A DNA stretch of 64,000 nt from Pterois miles (GCA_947000775.1 CAMQGK010000650.1:1686001-1750000), one strand, 5' to 3'; positions 11,719 to 23,993 are shown, counted from the stretch's first letter. Notes: generated by a model from the letters alone, not told the origin. Translations and numbers: made by a program.

Positions 11719-13328
11719 AGATTTGTGCCTTGTATGCAGCGGTCAACACTTCACTGTCAGGAGAGTTACTGTAGCAGCCAACGGTGCTGCGTTCACTGTC
11801 TCTAGTTCACTGTCAGGAGAGTTACTGTAGCAGCCACGGTGCTGCGTTCACTGTCTCTAGTTCACCGTCAGGAGAGTTACTGTAGCAGCCACGGTGCTGC
11901 GTTCACTGTCTCCAGTTCACCGTCAGGAGGTTCTGTAAGCCACGGTGCTGGTTACTGTTTGTTTGTGGGGTTTGTGGCCCGGTGCTGCGCTGTGCGAGGG
12001 GTTCTGTGCGCCCGGTGCTGCGTTATGTGTCCGGGGGTTCTGTGCAGCCCGGTGCTGCGTCCTGTCTCTGTTCACTGTAGGAGAGTTCTGTAGCAGGGTC
12101 TGGTGTTGTCGGGGGCTGTGCAGCCCGGTGCTGCGTCCTGTCTCGTTCACCGTCAGGAGAGTTACTGTAGCAGCAGGTCTGCTGTCGTTCCGTGGAGTTC
12201 TGTGCGCCGGTGCTGCGTTCACTGTCTCTGTTCGTGGAGGTGTGGCCCGGTGGGTTCTGTCTCTGTTCCCGTCAGAGGTTCTGTGCAGCCCGGTGCTGTT
12301 TGTTCGTTCCGTCAGGAGTTCTGTGCGCCACGGTGCTGCGTTCTGTCTCTGTCTGTGGGGTTCTGTGCGCCACGGTGCTCGTTCACTGTCTGTAGTTTAC
12401 CGTAGGAGAGGGCGGTTGTTCTGCTCGTTCGTGGGGTTTGGGTGGTGTGGTCTGTCTTGTTCACCGTAGGAGAGTTCTGTAGCAGCTACGGTGCTGCGTT
12501 CACTGTCTCTAGTTCACCGTCAGGAGAGTTACTGTAGCAGCCACGGTGCTGCGTTCACTGTCTCCAGTTCACCGTCAGGAGAGTTACTGTAGCAGCCACG
12601 GTGCTGCGTTCACTGTCTCCAGTTCACCATCAGGAGAGTTACTGCAGCAGCCACGGTGCTGCGTTCACTGTCTCTAGTTCACCATCAGGAGAGTTACTGT
12701 AGCAGCCATGGTGCTGCGTTCACTGTCTCCAGTTCATTGTCCAGGAGCATTAGTGTAATGTTGCGGACATGCAGCCACTTTCCCAGTAAAAGTCTCCACC
12801 GCAAATTTAGTTTAGTTTAGCAGGTTGTCAGCTGTGTGTCTGTCCGGATTAACTTCAGCAATTATCTGACAAACAGTATATGAGTTTGTGCTATGTTAGC
12901 AGCTGCTAGCTGTTAGCGTTGCTGGTGGCTTTGTGCCGCTGTAGCGTAACTTCAGCGAGTTTCCGACAGACTGTGTGTGTGTGGTGGTGGTGAGTGTGGG
13001 TTTGTTGGTGGCGTTATAGCTGTGAACGTAGCTGTAGCAGACCGTGTGTGTGTGGTGGTGGTGAGTAGTGGGTTTGTTGGTGGTGTTATAGCTGTGAACC
13101 CTCAGCTGTAGCAGTACAGAGTGTGTGTGCGTGCCAACTTCCTGTATCTGTAAATCCAGCTCAGACTCTCTTATAGTGGACCAACTTTTCTCCTTAAAGT
13201 GACGAACCGCTCCTCTGAGTTTCTTAATTAATTGTTAATATTTCTTTTAACCCTTTAACCGATAGCGTTAATGGGTTAAAATGCTTAATGTCAGTTAACA
13301 GTTAAACGGTAAATTATTAACATCCCTT
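11719..13328 (+). mobile_element. array-bearing hAT-like element, copy A
   Basis: It begins in internal sequence (AGATTTGTGCCT) with the left terminus missing, then carries the 55-bp tandem array to about 12745. Next comes a unique body (CATGCAGCCACTTTCCCAGT, TTAGCAGCTGCTAGCTG, GTGTGGTGGTGGTGAGTG). It ends AATTATTAACATCCCT, the inverse of the TAGGGATGTTAAT terminus. It is the longest copy. The middle of the array (about 11925-12475) is heavily eroded. Confidence 0.75.
11751..12745 (+). repeat. 55-bp tandem array in copy A
   Basis: Units have the form CAGGAGAGTTACTGTAGCAG followed by CCACGGTGCTGCGTTCACTG and TCTCCAGTTCACC. About three clean units precede 11925 and about five follow 12475. In between are many shortened versions lacking scattered bases. 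Confidence 0.9.
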
Positions 13329-14775
13329 GTCAGGACATCTCTGACATACAGACACAAAGTCAAGTATTTAGAGGTATTCCCAAGTAAAAGCCTGATATTT
13401 GTACCCTAAAATAGATACATTTCTGAATATATTCAAACATTTTCACTGTCAATTTAGAGATTTTCCAAATTAAAAAATATAAAAATGAAAAATAATAAAA
13501 TAAAATAAAACTATTGATCTATGATGACTCATCTTTTCTTCTTGTGTTAAAAAAGTTAACACAAATCAAATTGCAATACATATTGAATTGGCACCCACCG
13601 TTCCCGCCATAGTGACTGTAGGCGTATGATTCATGGTATGTTTGGGTAACTGGTGCTCTGGCTGGATGTTTGGATGTAGGACTGGCAGTATGATCCTGTA
13701 CTGACCCCTCAGTACCCCCATCTATCTCCATCAGTAGCCCAGTGGACTCCCTCCTTCTTCCTTTTCATCTCTTTCAACTGTCTTCATATAAGCTTCTTTA
13801 TGAAGTGTTCTTTATCATGTAAATGTGGTGGCAGTTTTACATGTTGGTCTCATGTTTGTTTTCCATAAAAGTCACAGCCTTAATCCTGCTCTGTAACATT
13901 TCTGTAACACCTCCAACATGGCTGTATTGAACGCTGTCACCTTAATATAAAGGCTACAGCAGCACATTATTAATATTGCTGTGGATGAGCCAATTTTAAG
14001 TTGTGAGCATATTTTCCTCATGTCAGATCACTCTGTGAAAATGTGTTTTTATTATTTCCCCCTTTGTAATGCAGGACAACAGAGGAACAAAATAATACTT
14101 TGAAAACCACAATTATCTTCAGACAGTCTGTCTCCTTAAATTTGAATAGCAAAACACTTCACGTATATACTGTAGAGCAAATAGGAGTTAAATCGGAGTT
14201 TGGTCTGCAGCAGCAGTCTTTATTCTATCTAATAAAAGATGAAATTGATGAGAACATTTATTAGAGGACCCTCTACTGAGAACAGGGGGTGAGCATCATT
14301 CCCTAGTGCTCACCATGGGCATTAATTAAAGCTGCAAAATAAGTTAAAATCCATCAGTGGTGCATCCTGGAAGAGAGGTGACTTTAACTAATTTTGATAT
14401 TAAGGTGCCTCTCTCTCAGGAGGCTCTCGCTATAGGAACCCAGACCCAGATCACAAAGTCCGGTTTGTTTGATTAGTGTGAGCACTGTTTACCGTACCGG
14501 GTTCACTTGAAACGGTGGTCTGGGTTATGAGTCACATGTATTTGGGTATGAAAACCAACTGTACCAAAACATAGAAGTGGACAGCTATTAAAGTAGCAGT
14601 CTGCGAGATGTTTTGAAAGGGCTGTCAGGTTTAAATGCCCCTGATGTCATCCTCTGAACTGCACGGCCATGGTGGTAAAGCAGGACGGCTGGCGAGAAGT
14701 TCGTTCTTGTCTCCAAGATATTAACAATAGTTGGCACAATGCAAAGGTGGACTCTGTCACATCTTCTCATGGACT
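13329..14775. other. non-coding stretch without recognised features
   Basis: AT-rich intronic or upstream sequence. No reading frame with a known domain. Confidence 0.55.
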
Positions 14776-14920
14776 GCACTGCATTTATATAGCACTTCTA
14801 TTCAAAGTCCTTTATAATTAGCCACTCATACACTCACTCACACAGATAGTAACAAGCCACCATGAAAGGCACTGGTCTGAGCATTAGGAGTTACTGGGGT
14901 TCAGTGTTTTGCTCAAGGGC
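14776..14920 (-). repeat. SINE fragment, minus strand
   Basis: The segment reading ATATAGCACTTC ... CTCACTCACACAG ... GGTTCAGTGTTTTGCTCAAG is the reverse complement of the body of the same SINE family found at 1912. It is cut abruptly at 14920, where the array-bearing hAT-like copy begins, so that element appears to have landed in or beside the SINE. Confidence 0.65.
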
Positions 14921-15800
14921 TAGGGATGTTAATAATTAACCCTTTCACTGATAACCAACGGTAAGCATTTTAACTGATTATTGGTTAAACAGTTACAAGA
15001 AACATTAATAACTAATTAAAAAACTGAGAAAAACTCAGCGGAGCGGCTCATCACTTTAGGGAGACAAGCTGGTCCACCTTAAGAGAGAGCCGGGACAGAT
15101 ACAGGCTTGTAGCATTTATTCACCGACAAATAAACTGTACACACACTGTCTGCTACAGCTACGTTCACAGCTATAACACCACCAACAAACCAACACTCAC
15201 CACCACACACACACAGTCTGTCGGAAACTCGCTGAAGTTACGCTACAGCGGCACAAAGCCACCAGCAATGCTAGCAGCTGCTAGCGTAGTACAAACACAC
15301 ACTGTTCGTCAGATAATTGCTAAAGTTAAATCGGGCAGACACACAGCTGACAACCTGCTAAACTAAACTAAACGTGTGGTGGAGTCTTTTACTGGGAAAG
15401 TGCCTGCATGTCCGCGACATTACACCGATGCTCCCGGACGATGAACTGGAGACAGTGAACGCAGCACCGTGGCTGCTACAGTAACTCTCCTGACGATGAA
15501 CTGGAGACAGTGAACGCAGCACCGTGGCTGCTGCAGTAACTCTCCTGACGGTGAACTGGAGACAGGGAAGGAGGACGGGGCGGGAGAAACTTTCGGAGGG
15601 GAAGGGGGAAAGGGAAGAGCCGGGGTGGGGAAAACCCCTAGGGGAAGGGGAGAGAGGAAGGAGGGGGGGGGTACGGGGAGGGGGGGGGGGGGCCTGACGG
15701 TGAATTGGAGACAATGAACGCAGCACCGTGGCTGCTGCAGTAACTCTCCTGACGGTGAATTGGAGACATTGAACGCAGCACCGTGGCTGCTACAGTAACT
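14921..15800 (-). mobile_element. array-bearing hAT-like element, copy B
   Basis: It starts with TAGGGATGTTAATAATTAAC at 14921, carries the same body as copy A in reverse order, then the 55-bp array (15440-15800). It ends abruptly without the second terminus. Clean units at 15477, 15532, 15736 and 15791 flank a G-rich anomalous block at 15556-15692. Confidence 0.78.
15556..15692. other. purine/G-rich anomalous block inside the 55-bp array
   Basis: About 135 bases that are almost entirely G and A, with runs such as 12 G at about 15680-15691, replace what should be 55-bp units. Nothing else in the window looks like it. Consensus or assembly error is the simplest explanation; see findings. Confidence 0.7.
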
Positions 15801-17061
15801 CGGCTACATATACTGAATATTTGATCCATTTACATAATGGAGACTTGTGTTTGAAAGGCCCAAAGCCATTAGCTTAATAGATAGATGGACCCAGCAATGT
15901 TACAGACTCTATGTCTGGGAGGGGCTCTAGAGAGAGGTGTGGTTGTAAGTGATGATGTGTGTGTTTGTGTGTCATAAAGTGTGTGTGTGTAGCCATCCCG
16001 TGGAGTGTGTTATGACTGGGCCAGGGGAGTTCTCAGGGGTGTAGCTGTAAATTAAGACAACAGCAGAGATGGGAGGGATGGAGGGTAGAAGGAACTCTTC
16101 CAGGTGTTACAGAGCGTTTAATCACTCACCTGTGAGACTAATGAGATGAGCCGGCGGATCAGACACACAAGCACACACCTATATGTATATACTCGCACGC
16201 ACACTCATAGACTGGTGGGACTAATTACCCAAACTCCACCACGGTGAACACAGCACGGCTGGTAAAAGCTCCAAATACACGTACAAATACGTGACAGCTT
16301 GCTGCTGCCTCCCCCAACTCATTACACCGCTCATCTCCTCCTCTCTCCACCTCATCCTGCCGCCGTCGTCTGAAGGAGATGTGGAGGGAAAGGAGTAGAA
16401 AGCAGAGCCGATTGGTAGCTAGTAGGTCAGGAGGCAGAGAGGCAGAGGCAGCTATTCTCCACGCCGACTGTGGCTGCAGGCAGCGCTACAGGTAACAAAC
16501 ACATCAGTCACATACACAGCGCACCTGTTACTGTACAGATGGCGAGCCCTGGGAGAGAGGCAGGCTCAGCAATGAAGAAAGATGAGCCATCAGACAGGGA
16601 GGGAAGAGACAAAAGAGAAGGGAGGGATGATATTTTTCATGGGTAGATTGTTAAAGGAGATGGAGGAAGGGGAGGCTGGTGGCGTGGGGGTCAGGGGGGC
16701 TGCAGCTGTTTGTGTAACGCCATGGTAACAAGGCAGCAGGGCCGAGGGAAGGATGGAGGAGGAGGAAGAAAGGGAGGGATTTCCTCACCTGTGCTCTGCC
16801 TGCAGCAGATAGTCCTGTATAATCTAGCGAGTCTCTCTCTAAGTTCACTGTATATCATTATACAACACACACACACACTCTGCATCTTTTTTATCCCTTT
16901 TTTATCTCTTTTTGTTCAACCTCACATAAGAAATAATCCTCTTCATTACCTGTACCCTCATCAGAGACACTGTGATATTCTCCAAAGCGCTCTCTGCTCC
17001 TGAGATCTGCCATTATAATTTTGTCCTCTATAATCATAGAATAAAGGGTTTTAGTCTGTCT

Positions 17062-17063
<2 letters not shown>
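15801..17063. other. non-coding stretch with a possible noncoding exon near 16490
   Basis: 16310-16490 is GC- and pyrimidine-rich and ends GGCAGCGCTACAG followed by gtaaca, a donor-like junction. This could be a noncoding dab1 5' exon, but no independent support exists. The rest is unassigned. Confidence 0.35.

Positions 17064-17114
<51 letters not shown>
17064..17114. repeat. (TG)n microsatellite
   Basis: 51 bp of TG. The cysteine/valine and histidine/threonine reading frames over it are artefacts. Confidence 0.97.
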
Positions 17115-17115
<1 letters not shown>

Positions 17116-17694
17116 ACGCATGTGGTTGTGCCCCCAGCTACATATCTTAATCTCCTGTCTATTAGCATATTCAGAGTTCTCCTGTAGCTGGTGGAGGCAT
17201 CTGATAATTTCACAGCCCCGCTGGCCTTCATCTTGCTCCAGGAAGTGAAGAGGATGATGGGATGATGTGTCTTGGGAATAAGACGAGACGAGAAGAGAAG
17301 TGCTCCAGCCTTTTCTGTCTCACTCGCTCTCTCGGCAGACCTAGCTGAATTCTGAGGTGGTCTGGGAAATCAGGTCTTAGCTATGGATGTGCTGTTATTT
17401 GTCTTTATATTAGTTTCTATTTTGAGCAGTTGATTGACACTTTTCTTTAGTGATTTTTAATTAGAGAGCAGTAGTGATGCTACGGTGAGGATATTTTCCC
17501 AGTGGTGAATAAATAGCGGTGTTACCGATTTATATAGGACATTTTACAAGAAAATCTGACAGAGCTTTGATCTTTAATGTCGGATGGCTGCTTGTCTGGT
17601 TTCTTTCAATGCGCTGCAATGCTGCTGCACCACGCACACCGACTGCGACCGCTGTTTACAGATTGCCTCATTACCTTTTGCTTCTATCTAGTTT

Positions 17695-17970
17695 TCCATC
17701 CATCCATCAGCAACCACTTATCCTGTTAGGGGTCACGGGGGGCTGGAGCCGACCCCAGCTGGCATTGGGCGAAGATTATCACGGGGCGAATTCACACCTA
17801 CAGGCAATTTAGAGTCAACAATTAACCTGCATGTCTTTGGACTGTGGGAGGAAGCCGGAGCACCCGGAGAAAACCCACGCTAACATGGGGAGAACATGCA
17901 AACTCCACACAGGAGAGCTCCAAGCCGGATATGAACCTGCGACACAGCTAACCACTGCACCACCGTACAG
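17695..17970 (-). repeat. SINE/LINE-tail interspersed repeat (teleost 'cacggtggtgcagtgg' family)
   Basis: On the minus strand it starts GGGCTGTACGGTGGTGCAGTGG, carries GTGTGGAGTTTGCATGTTC and the CCTCCCACAGTCC motif, and ends in an ATGGATGG tandem tail at 17697-17710. The head has a tRNA-like promoter outline and the short tandem tail is typical of LINE-mobilised repeats. It is nearly full length and is related to 50455-50608 and 55838-56128. Confidence 0.8.
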
Positions 17971-17989
17971 CCCTTTCTATCTGGTTTCA

Positions 17990-18487
17990 TGTGTTTAAAA
18001 TGTACCTTAAAGGGAAATTTATCTAGTATTCAATCATGAGAGTGGTCAAATATGCTGCTTTAGACAAATGCATTTATATATTTATTATTTGAAATCAATT
18101 CACAACACAAAACAATGACAAACATTGTCCAGAAACCCTCACAGGTTCTGACTTTAGCATAAAAAATATGCTCAAATCATAATGTGCAACCCAATAACTG
18201 TCAGTGTGATGACTTGACTATGACTTGATCCAAACTGCATGTGATTATCATAAAGTGGGCATGTCTGTAAAGGGGAGACTGGTGGGGACCCAGAGAACCA
18301 TTTACATTCACATATCTGGAGGTCAGAGGTCAAGGGACCCCTTTGAAAAGGGAAATGCGAGTTTTTCCTTGTCAAAATTTGGAGCGTTATTCAGCCTCCC
18401 TCTCGACAAGCTAGTATGACGTGGTTGGTACCACGGGTTTCTAGTTTCATATGACACCAGTATCATCACTCTAGCTTTAAAACTGAG
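17990..18487 (+). mobile_element. hAT-like MITE, family shared with 44166-44818
   Basis: It shares with the 44.2-kb copy, in the same order, CAGAAACCCTCACAGG, GACTTGACTATGACTTGATC, GATTATCATAAAGTGG, GGTCAGAGGTCAAGGGACC, GACAAGCTAGTA and ACTCTAGCTTTAAA. Both ends are eroded. This is a very abundant non-autonomous element of percomorph fishes, from general knowledge of those genomes. Confidence 0.75.
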
Positions 18488-18494
18488 CCCGCTA

Positions 18495-18565
18495 GACTGT
18501 AGGAGCCGGGGATCGAACCACCAACCTTGTGGTTAAAGGAAGACCTGCTCTGAGCTACAGCTCAG
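18495..18565 (-). repeat. SINE head fragment, minus strand
   Basis: The reverse complement reads GCTGTAGCTCAGAGCAGG ... GGTTGGTGGTTCGATCCCCG, a tRNA-like A/B-box head of the same SINE class as 1912. Only about 70 bp remain. Confidence 0.65.
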
Positions 18566-19846
18566 ATATTCTTCACAGCAACATGCTTGTTTTATAGAGA
18601 AGAGCTCTTTAAGAATGCTGCTTCACATTTGCAGTATTAAGATGCATTTTTAATAACCGTGTTGATTTTTTTTTTTCCTCAGATATTCGGATATTTTTAT
18701 TTCAACAAACCAAAGGGATCCTCGAGCGAATATAGTTCTCTTTAAAAGCTCTACTGCAGCATTAATTTTTCTGTGAATCCATTTTCTGTCTTGACTCTTG
18801 TAGCTGCAGGAATTGAAGATGACGTTTTATGAGACGTTTATGAGCGCTGACCAAAGTTCCTCCATGTTTAACCACATAATATCAGTGAGACACATTTAGC
18901 ACTGACAGTATGTTTCCAGAGTTTTGCTTAAAACATGAATACGTCTCCTTGATGTTTCTGTTTGAATTCAGTGCCGTCTATCTCCCAGACAGAGAGGAAT
19001 TTTAGATTTATCCATAAAGCATCTCTGAATAAAACACAATCTGTAGAAGTGCAGACTTGTGTTTTATTCCCGAGGAGCTCAGAGGTTGTGTCGAACATGG
19101 AGCGTCCGCTGGCCTTTAATATTAATCCACACAGATGCAATGAGCTTCTCTGTGTTTGGCAGTGGCCAGTCTTGTGTGCACTGTGTGTGTTTGAGCGAGC
19201 TGAGGGAATCAGATTGCCTATTCCAGTCACACAGATAGTCTTTCACTCCTCAGCCTGACAGCACATTTCCTTCCCTCTTCATGCTGGTTGCCTCTTCTCT
19301 ACCAGCTCTCCTCCTTCTCCTCCTCCTCCTCCTCCTACTACTACTACCCTTTCTCTCTCAAATGCAAGTGCAAATTAGTCTTTTTGGCATGACAGAGATT
19401 TGTATATAACATAACCTACAGTACAGTAGTAACAGCAACATGTTGTTGTTCTTTGTCTCTTTTAATCCCAGCCGGCTTCTACACTTTTTCCACAGCTATC
19501 TTCCTCTCCGGCTCCTCTTCCTCTATCCCTGTCCTCCTTTTTGTTTCCCCCACACCCCTCCCCAGCTCCCCTGGCCCTCTCTGGGTGTATGTATTGGTAT
19601 CATTAGCAGCTGCTGCGCTATGATGGATGACACCGAGAGGCTGGGCCCTGACGGGGTGGGACTCTGCTTTAGCACACCATCATTACCTGCACCGCATGCA
19701 CATGCATACAGATACACGCACAAAAGCATGGACGTAGCACATCGATGCCACGTGTGCGTGTACCTGCACCAAAGTGCATTTACAACGAATGCATGCCTGA
19801 AACAAGTGACGTCATTCAGATGCTTAGAGATGGAGAAACGTCCCTC

Positions 19847-19850
<4 letters not shown>
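18566..19850. other. non-coding stretch, triplet-rich
   Basis: A CTC/CTA triplet run lies at 19310-19347. No gene was recognised. Confidence 0.55.

Positions 19851-19932
<82 letters not shown>
19851..19932. repeat. (CT)n microsatellite
   Basis: 82 bp of uninterrupted CT. Confidence 0.97.
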
Positions 19933-19933
<1 letters not shown>

Positions 19934-20387
19934 ATACACACATACAAACTCACACTCAGAAACACACACAGCCTTTTCTGAGTTTTAAGAGGTTTGTATT
20001 GACTCAGAGCCCCACAGGGAAGTGAATGCCAATAGCCCCCCTACTCTCTGTGCGAGTTCAGACAGACCAGCAGGCCAATAGACCATAGGGTGCTAAAAGG
20101 GTCTATTTCAAGAGCTGGCACAAAGTTTCACCTCCAGGATCTCACACAGACTCCATGTGCAGCATGAGGTTTTTGCACATTTCCATGGTGTATTTTGTGT
20201 GTGTTTGGCTGGAAATGTTTGCGCAACGTTCAAAGAGTTTGGAATTCAGAAATGGAAAATTATGCAAATTGTGTCCTGAGTCTGAGAAGCCCGTGGTGAT
20301 TCACACCGAGCGAGGGTGCAGTCTTTATCTGGGCTTCATGTGTGTTTGTGAGGAAGACAGACGAACACATGTAGTACAACAAGTTAG

Positions 20388-20660
20388 GGCTCTTAGTCGA
20401 TTAGTCGACTAATCGGATGTTTTAATAATAATGTATATAGTCCCTTTCAAGAAACCCAAGGATGCTTAACATTGACACAAAAGGCACAGTTGTGGTCTTT
20501 GTCGACTAACATTTCTCTAATCGATTAGTCATTATGCTTTTTTCATACTGAATGGCTTATTTCCTATAAATGTATAAGCACATCTCTGGTAAATGCAAGA
20601 TTCAAAGTGGTGCTGTTATGTGATTCTTTGTGGAGCAACTCAGTTTCATAGATCTGAACT
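20388..20660 (+). mobile_element. hAT-like MITE fragment, same family as 46742
   Basis: It contains TTAGGGCTCTTAGTCGATTA, then GTCGACTAATCGG, and later TCGACTAACATTTC and TAATCGATTAGTC, then AAGCACATCTCTGGTAAA, which matches the inverse of the 46.86-kb region. The other end may be at about 22790-22823 (GAGGACAGCCCT), with about 2 kb of other sequence between. Confidence 0.5.
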
Positions 20661-20734
20661 CTAATCAACAAATCCGTATGAGTGTTCGAGGCTGACCCAC
20701 ATTAAAAGACTTTTCAAATCAAATAAGATAACAT

Positions 20735-21220
20735 AAGAGATAAGATATTCCTTTATTAGTCCCACAGTGGGGAAATTCACACATTACAGCAGCAAGTGGA
20801 TAGTGCAATAAAAGACAAGAAGCATAGATTTAAAAACAGTATTAATACAAATAAAATAAATTAGTATATACATAATAGAAAAGTAAAGCCAGAAATATGT
20901 CCATCATATCAATAAATAATTGTCCGGTTACTATGATTTGAGCAGATGATATAATTATACATATGAGTCCTTCCAACAAATGTTGGAAATGTGAGAGACC
21001 CAAAAGCATAGTTTGCGTTGGTTCAGGAGGCTCACAGAGCTCCCCCTAGAAATGCATCTATATTTTTATTTTTTTTATTTATTGTAATGATGAATAATGT
21101 CAACCTTGTCATGTTTTCGTATTGACAGAATGAGAAACCAACAAGATAAGAAGGTAGATCTGAGGTCTCTATTTATAATAATGTCTGATGCTCTGTCCAC
21201 ACACTGTTAAATATGCATAT

Positions 21221-21289
<69 letters not shown>

Positions 21290-21987
21290 AGTTATAAGGC
21301 CTGGCATGTACTTTATTGTTCACTTGTACTTTATATTTGTTACTGTGTGGAATTGTGGGGTCGACTTTTAAAACGACTATAAATTGAATAGTTTTACTAG
21401 AAAAACAAGTCATACATGTTATCAATAAGACTGGTTACTGTGATCACACTAATCCACTGTGTAGAAGCTCCCATGTTATGAAATTTAATGATTTGGTTTA
21501 TTATTAAATAATGCAAATAATGTTCAGAGCCAAATCAATATCACTCCCAGATGGTGTACAAAGGTTTTGTTTTTTTTATTAGGGGAGAGCAAGTATGATC
21601 TGAGAGGTATTCACAAGTTTACTGTACTAAAAGCTAAAACAGGTATTAAAAGGAGATATTTCTGTTGTTGGGGTCAAATTATGGACTAATGCTAATATAA
21701 ATTTAAGAAGGTGTAATTCGCTTTTGGTTTTCAAAAGAATGGTTTGCATGAGGGTTAGAAGTGTGAATGATATTTCATTTTTTGTTTGTTTTATATTTCT
21801 TGCAGGAATCTTATTTTGCTATGAATATAGGTTAGGCATTTCTAAGCATTTAGCTTCTGTCTATTCAGTCACTACTTAATACAAAGACTGCTGACTTTGT
21901 TATTAGTGATTGCACCGTTCATACTTATTGTATTATGTGTGATGACTGAATAAAATACTACTAACTACTACTACTACTTTCTGTTAC
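20735..21987 (+). repeat. possible LINE-type insertion or retroposed sequence
   Basis: The start carries TTCCTTTATTAGTCCCACAG, then TGGGGAAATTCACA, a stretch frequent in teleost interspersed repeats. The far end reads GACTGAATAAAATACTACTA followed by ACTACTACTACT, which looks like a polyadenylation-type signal with a short tandem tail. A (TA)n tract lies inside. No reverse-transcriptase frame is readable, so the class is a guess. Confidence 0.4.
21225..21288. repeat. (TA)n microsatellite
   Basis: 64 bp of uninterrupted TA, a cruciform-prone sequence. Confidence 0.97.
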
Positions 21988-21999
21988 GCCATGTAAACT

Positions 22000-23055
22000 A
22001 CCCACATATCAGCTGTGTGGTCAAAATCAGACTCGAGATGCAGCCACTGTAAAGATGGGTGAGCAGTACTTGGTCTCTTCTGACATTTGTGTTTTTTAAA
22101 CAGAAAAGACAGGTTTTATACTGCGATATTAACTGAAAATGACAATACAGCCATCAGTAGCCTCAGTAAACCTTCAGGTGATCTCCCTCTAGCCTGAAGC
22201 CTCCTTATTTAGGTGTTTGTGATAAAATGATGAGGTGTTGCACAGATAGCATTCTGTACCTACCAGTCTCTCAGACATGCCCACTTTATGATAATCAGTC
22301 AGTCCAAGTTGCTACCCGGGTGCTTACAAAAGCCCACTGCCCCTAAAATACTTAATTCAGAGGTCAAATTTCATGTGTGCACCGATATGACAAGTAAAGG
22401 TTTCTTGTTCTACTTTGTCCTCTGCATTTGCAGTAGCCTATGCATTAGCCACAGCTGCCACAATGGCGGTAGTTGACCGCTTGGTTCCCGATTGGCTTTT
22501 CTTCTTTCCTGTGTGACTGCATCCTCGGCTGTTCTCAGGGTTCCACATATCACGGTGCCCAATCGTAAATACATGTTTAATATACACGATTCAAAATCAC
22601 TGCGGCCAGGATGGACTTCTGAGCCAATCTGCCGATGTAAAAAACACTCTTAACATAGCTCACCCCACAGGAATATCTGGACAGATCTGCAGAACTATCA
22701 AAAAATCTGGGCTTTGCTGACTAATATTGGGAGGGGGGAATCGGACCAAAATAAGGTTGATTCTCATGTAGGGAATACCCGGCATTAATCGACTAGGCAT
22801 TGCTTTGGTGGAGGACAGCCCTACAACAAACGGATAGAAGCTTAGTGTGAGAAAGAGTTAAATTTCCAGCATTTCCAGTGTCTCAAATTGTGTTGTGTGT
22901 TGTAGTTACTCCCCTGTGTGTGTTGGTGTGTGTGAAGTGGTGTGAGGGCTGATCATGTTGTCAGAGTCCATAAGAAACAACAGGGCCTTATTAAACACGG
23001 ACACTCAGTGAAGATTGATTTTGTTTGGCTGTCTGTGTTTTAACTGGCAGGGCAG
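22000..23055. other. non-coding stretch, MITE-end fragment
   Basis: Apart from the GGACAGCCCT-type end at about 22790-22823, no feature was recognised. Confidence 0.5.
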
Positions 23056-23400
23056 GCGGCTGTGACAGTGTGCGTGGGCGATTAGACACACGGGCAGGAG
23101 GCAGGAACTGTGACTGACTGATGGCCGCTTGTGGCGGGAGACCGCACGGGGAGAAGACGCACTCGTAGCCCCTCGGGGGTTTCTCCCAAAGGGCTGAAAA
23201 GGCAGATTGAACCTAGACATTCCCTCAGCGGTCTGACCGGGCTCAGAGGACCGAGGTGAGGATCTGTTGCTCCCCCTGCGGCGTAGACAGAGTGTGAAGC
23301 CGCTGACGGAGCTCACCCGCCGGCCTCTCCACATGTGTGTCTCGCTACAAGTTGCAGGCAGCGAGCTGTTCAGACAGGGCATGCCAGCGGCTTGCAAGTG
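23056..23400. promoter_or_regulatory. CpG-rich block, possible alternative promoter or noncoding exon
   Basis: I count 23 CpG dinucleotides in about 345 bp, against very few in the adjoining kilobases. It contains GGACCGAG followed by gtgagg (23247-23260), a donor-like junction on the + strand. It could be an upstream CpG island or first exon of dab1. It has no TATA or coding evidence, and the 130-aa minus-strand frame across it has no recognisable domain. Confidence 0.35.
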
Positions 23401-23993
23401 AAGAGGTTTGTGGCTGTTATTGTTGAAGGTTTAGCCTAAAGCATCCTTAGCTTCTCTTAGTCACTGCCTCCTCCCTTCCTCTGCCATCCAGTCACTATAT
23501 CTCAGCTTTCCTTTCCTGAGCTGAACTGTGCTATTTTACTCTCTCTCATGAACATCAATACACATATGTGCGTGTATGTTTGTGTTATCACTGTTGTTAG
23601 TGAGCTGATTGTAGAGAAAATAATTTTGCTTTGTGGAGTCTGGGGATGGACAAGAGATGCACCAATATCTCTTCTGATTAGGGATGAGGGCTGTTAAAAT
23701 TGGCCAAAAATTGTCTTGAATGTTTGTTTAAAAAAAAACAGGTTCAAACTATTTGAATATCTATATCTGTGCATTTTGTCCATAATGTGTGTCCTAACTG
23801 GCCGCGAGCGGCGTTTTGAAATGACCTTTTGTCGGAAGCCCTTTTTCAATTTATTCCTGTCACTCGCTTTGAAAGTGCTGCGATGGACGAGAAACGGCTG
23901 ATTTGTGAAGATGAAATGAGGAGTTAACTAGATGATAACTCCTCAGTTCACCGCAAAAACCTAAATAAGGTGGCAAGTATTACTCAGAAGGAA
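23401..23993. other. non-coding stretch without recognised features
   Basis: Ordinary AT-rich sequence. No gene or repeat was recognised. Confidence 0.55.

Noticed and set aside
11839..12469. Overlapping open frames of 67-174 codons rich in Cys, Ser and Gly
   Set aside because: They are translations of the eroded 55-bp tandem array and differ in frame from unit to unit.
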